Positions 4,956 to 6,237 of a stretch of DNA of 6,237 bases are shown piece after piece. This DNA comes from an uncultured Rikenellaceae bacterium (GTDB taxonomy: Bacteria > Bacteroidota > Bacteroidia > Bacteroidales > UBA932), in contig CALCYB010000033.1 of assembly GCA_937906485.1 (NCBI GenBank), positions 1-6,237 on the forward strand, written 5' to 3'. A model generated the notes under the pieces. That model was not told where the DNA came from. It searched no databases and saw only the letters and a list, made by a program, of their open reading frames with translations. A program made the translations under genes and the position numbers. How positions within the stretch are numbered: position 1 is the stretch's first letter; every line of letters starts with the position of its first letter.

Positions 4956-6237
4956 CTACAACGGGAGGTTGTCATGTTTCTTAGCCGGGTTGGCCAGTTT
5001 CTTGGTAGAAAGCTGTTCGAGGGCGCGGATTACGCGGAAACGGGTGTTTCTCGGTTCGATCACGTCATCGATGTAGCCATATTTAGCTGCATTGTACGGG
5101 TTAGCAAATGCATCTCTGTATTCTTTTTCTTTTTCAGCTGCGAAAGCAACCGGATCTTCAGCGGCAGCCACTTCTTTACCATAAAGGATACCGATAGCGC
5201 CAGAGGGACCCATAACGGCGATTTCTGCAGTCGGCCAAGCGTAGTTGATGTCACCACGCAGGTGTTTACTGCTCATCACGCAGTAAGCTCCACCGTAGGA
5301 TTTACGCAAGGTAACGGTAACTTTCGGAACAGTGGCTTCACCGTATGCATACAGCAGTTTTGCACCGTGCAGGATGATTCCACCATATTCTTGTTGGGTG
5401 CCGGGCAAGAAGCCGGGAACGTCCACGAGGGTAACCAACGGAATGTTGAATGCGTCGCAGAAGCGGATGAAACGGGCTGCTTTGCGGGAAGAGTTGTTGT
5501 CCAATACACCGGCCAATACTTTCGGTTGGTTGGCAACGATACCGACAGCTGTACCACCAAAGCGGGCGAAACCTACGATGATGTTCTTTGCATAGTCGCG
5601 GTGAACTTCCAGGAAACGGCCGTCGTCCACGATAGCACCGATTACTTCGTACATGTCGTAGGGTTTGTTCGGGCTGTCCGGGATGATTTCGTTCAAAGAG
5701 TCTTCCAGACGGTCGATGGCATCATCGGTCGGCAGGTAAGGCGGTTCTTCCATGTTGTTTTGGGGCAGGAAGCTGAGCAGTTCGCGGATGGTAGCGATGG
5801 CTTCTTCTTCGGTGTCCACAGCAAAGTGGGCAACACCGCTCTTGGTAGCGTGAACGCTGGCACCACCCAATTGTTCTTGGGTCACGTCTTCACCGGTAAC
5901 GGATTTTACAACGGTCGGACCGGTCAGGAACATGTAGCTGGTTCCTTTGGTCATGATGTTGAAGTCGGTCAATGCCGGAGAATACACGGCACCACCGGCG
6001 CAAGGACCGAGGATAGCGGAGATTTGAGGAACAACACCAGAGGCCAGGATGTTGCGTTGGAAGATTTCAGCGTAACCAGCCAATGCGTTTACACCTTCTT
6101 GGATACGGGCTCCACCTGAGTCGTTCAGACCGATAACGGGAGCACCCATCTTCATGGCTTGGTCCATGATCTTGCAGATCTTCATTGCCAGGGTTTCAGA
6201 CAATGAACCACCGAATACGGTAAAGTCTTGTGCGAAG
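4956..6237 (-). CDS. mmdA: Methylmalonyl-CoA decarboxylase alpha subunit, carboxyltransferase (5' end cut by window edge)
   Basis: Soluble carboxyltransferase that transfers the carboxyl group of (S)-methylmalonyl-CoA to biotin on MmdC, releasing propionyl-CoA. The frame is open to the window edge: reading from 6236 gives FAQDFTVFGGS and then continues, for 426 visible residues. The family is about 515 long, so roughly 90 N-terminal residues are missing. In visible numbering, SGGARIQEG is at 40-48 and GPCAGGAVYSPAL at 77-89 (N-lobe oxyanion/CoA site). DVPGFLPGTQQEYGGII at 272-288, SYGGAYCVM at 313-321 and MGPSGAIG at 342-349 form the C-lobe biotin site. YIDDVIEPR is at 388-396 and the tail KKHDNLPL at 419-426. 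A TTG at 6203 is not the start, since homology continues upstream of it. Sequence alone cannot separate this from propionyl-CoA carboxylase beta; the mmdB and OadG-like genes alongside decide for the decarboxylase. In Bacteroidales a methylmalonyl-CoA epimerase gene often lies just upstream, outside this window. Confidence 0.95.
   Translation of the reverse strand, partial: FAQDFTVFGGSLSETLAMKICKIMDQAMKMGAPVIGLNDSGGARIQEGVNALAGYAEIFQRNILASGVVPQISAILGPCAGGAVYSPALTDFNIMTKGTSYMFLTGPTVVKSVTGEDVTQEQLGGASVHATKSGVAHFAVDTEEEAIATIRELLSFLPQNNMEEPPYLPTDDAIDRLEDSLNEIIPDSPNKPYDMYEVIGAIVDDGRFLEVHRDYAKNIIVGFARFGGTAVGIVANQPKVLAGVLDNNSSRKAARFIRFCDAFNIPLVTLVDVPGFLPGTQQEYGGIILHGAKLLYAYGEATVPKVTVTLRKSYGGAYCVMSSKHLRGDINYAWPTAEIAVMGPSGAIGILYGKEVAAAEDPVAFAAEKEKEYRDAFANPYNAAKYGYIDDVIEPRNTRFRVIRALEQLSTKKLANPAKKHDNLPL

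Noticed and set aside
4974..6119. A 381-codon open frame on the plus strand opposite mmdA
   Set aside because: It is antisense to strongly conserved mmdA, with a composition typical of mirrored coding sequence and no domain. Its length comes from biased codon use in mmdA.
4956..6237. Propionyl-CoA carboxylase beta subunit as the identity of the carboxyltransferase
   Set aside because: The sequence alone permits it, but no biotin carboxylase gene is adjacent while the carrier, the OadG-like protein and the Na+-pumping beta subunit all follow in one operon. Decarboxylase fits better.

Overview
The window looks like an ordinary chromosomal segment from a Bacteroidota bacterium, most likely order Bacteroidales. 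The lineage evidence is: a signal peptide ending in Ser-Ala-Gln; a lamin-tail domain joined to an OadG-type subunit; a V/A-type ATPase operon in the order atpE, DUF2764 gene, atpA; no obvious Shine-Dalgarno sequences; and a promoter of the Bacteroidota type (TTTG, 20 nt, TAnnTTTG). All seven genes lie on the minus strand, so transcription runs from high to low coordinates. I could not name the genus.

Region 1 (6237 to 2393) is a sodium-pumping methylmalonyl-CoA decarboxylase operon: mmdA (carboxyltransferase, start outside the window), an OadG-type membrane subunit with an added periplasmic lamin-tail domain, mmdC (biotin carrier) and mmdB (sodium-translocating membrane subunit). Gaps are 24, 21 and 1 nt. 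The inferred work cycle is: MmdA moves the carboxyl group from methylmalonyl-CoA to biotin on MmdC, MmdB decarboxylates carboxybiotin and exports Na+, and the OadG-like protein holds the complex at the membrane. This is the energy-conserving last step of the succinate-to-propionate pathway.

Region 2 (2392 to 2265) is the only sizeable intergenic stretch. It holds a strong Rho-independent terminator for the mmd operon (12-bp stem, 9-T tract) and a good Bacteroidota promoter for the next operon. The promoter's upstream TTTG element lies inside the terminator's distal stem arm.

Region 3 (2264 to 1) is the beginning of a V/A-type ATPase operon: atpE (peripheral stalk), a DUF2764 protein, and atpA (catalytic subunit, cut by the window edge after 345 residues). 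The remaining subunits should follow beyond coordinate 1.

The two operons make functional sense side by side: the decarboxylase makes a sodium gradient and a rotary ATPase could use it to make ATP. That coupling is inference, because the ion-binding c-ring subunit is outside the window. I see no mobile element, CRISPR array, RNA gene or clearly new system. The most unusual items are the lamin-tail/OadG fusion, the short DUF2764 protein, a cysteine in the AtpA P-loop and the overlapping terminator and promoter.
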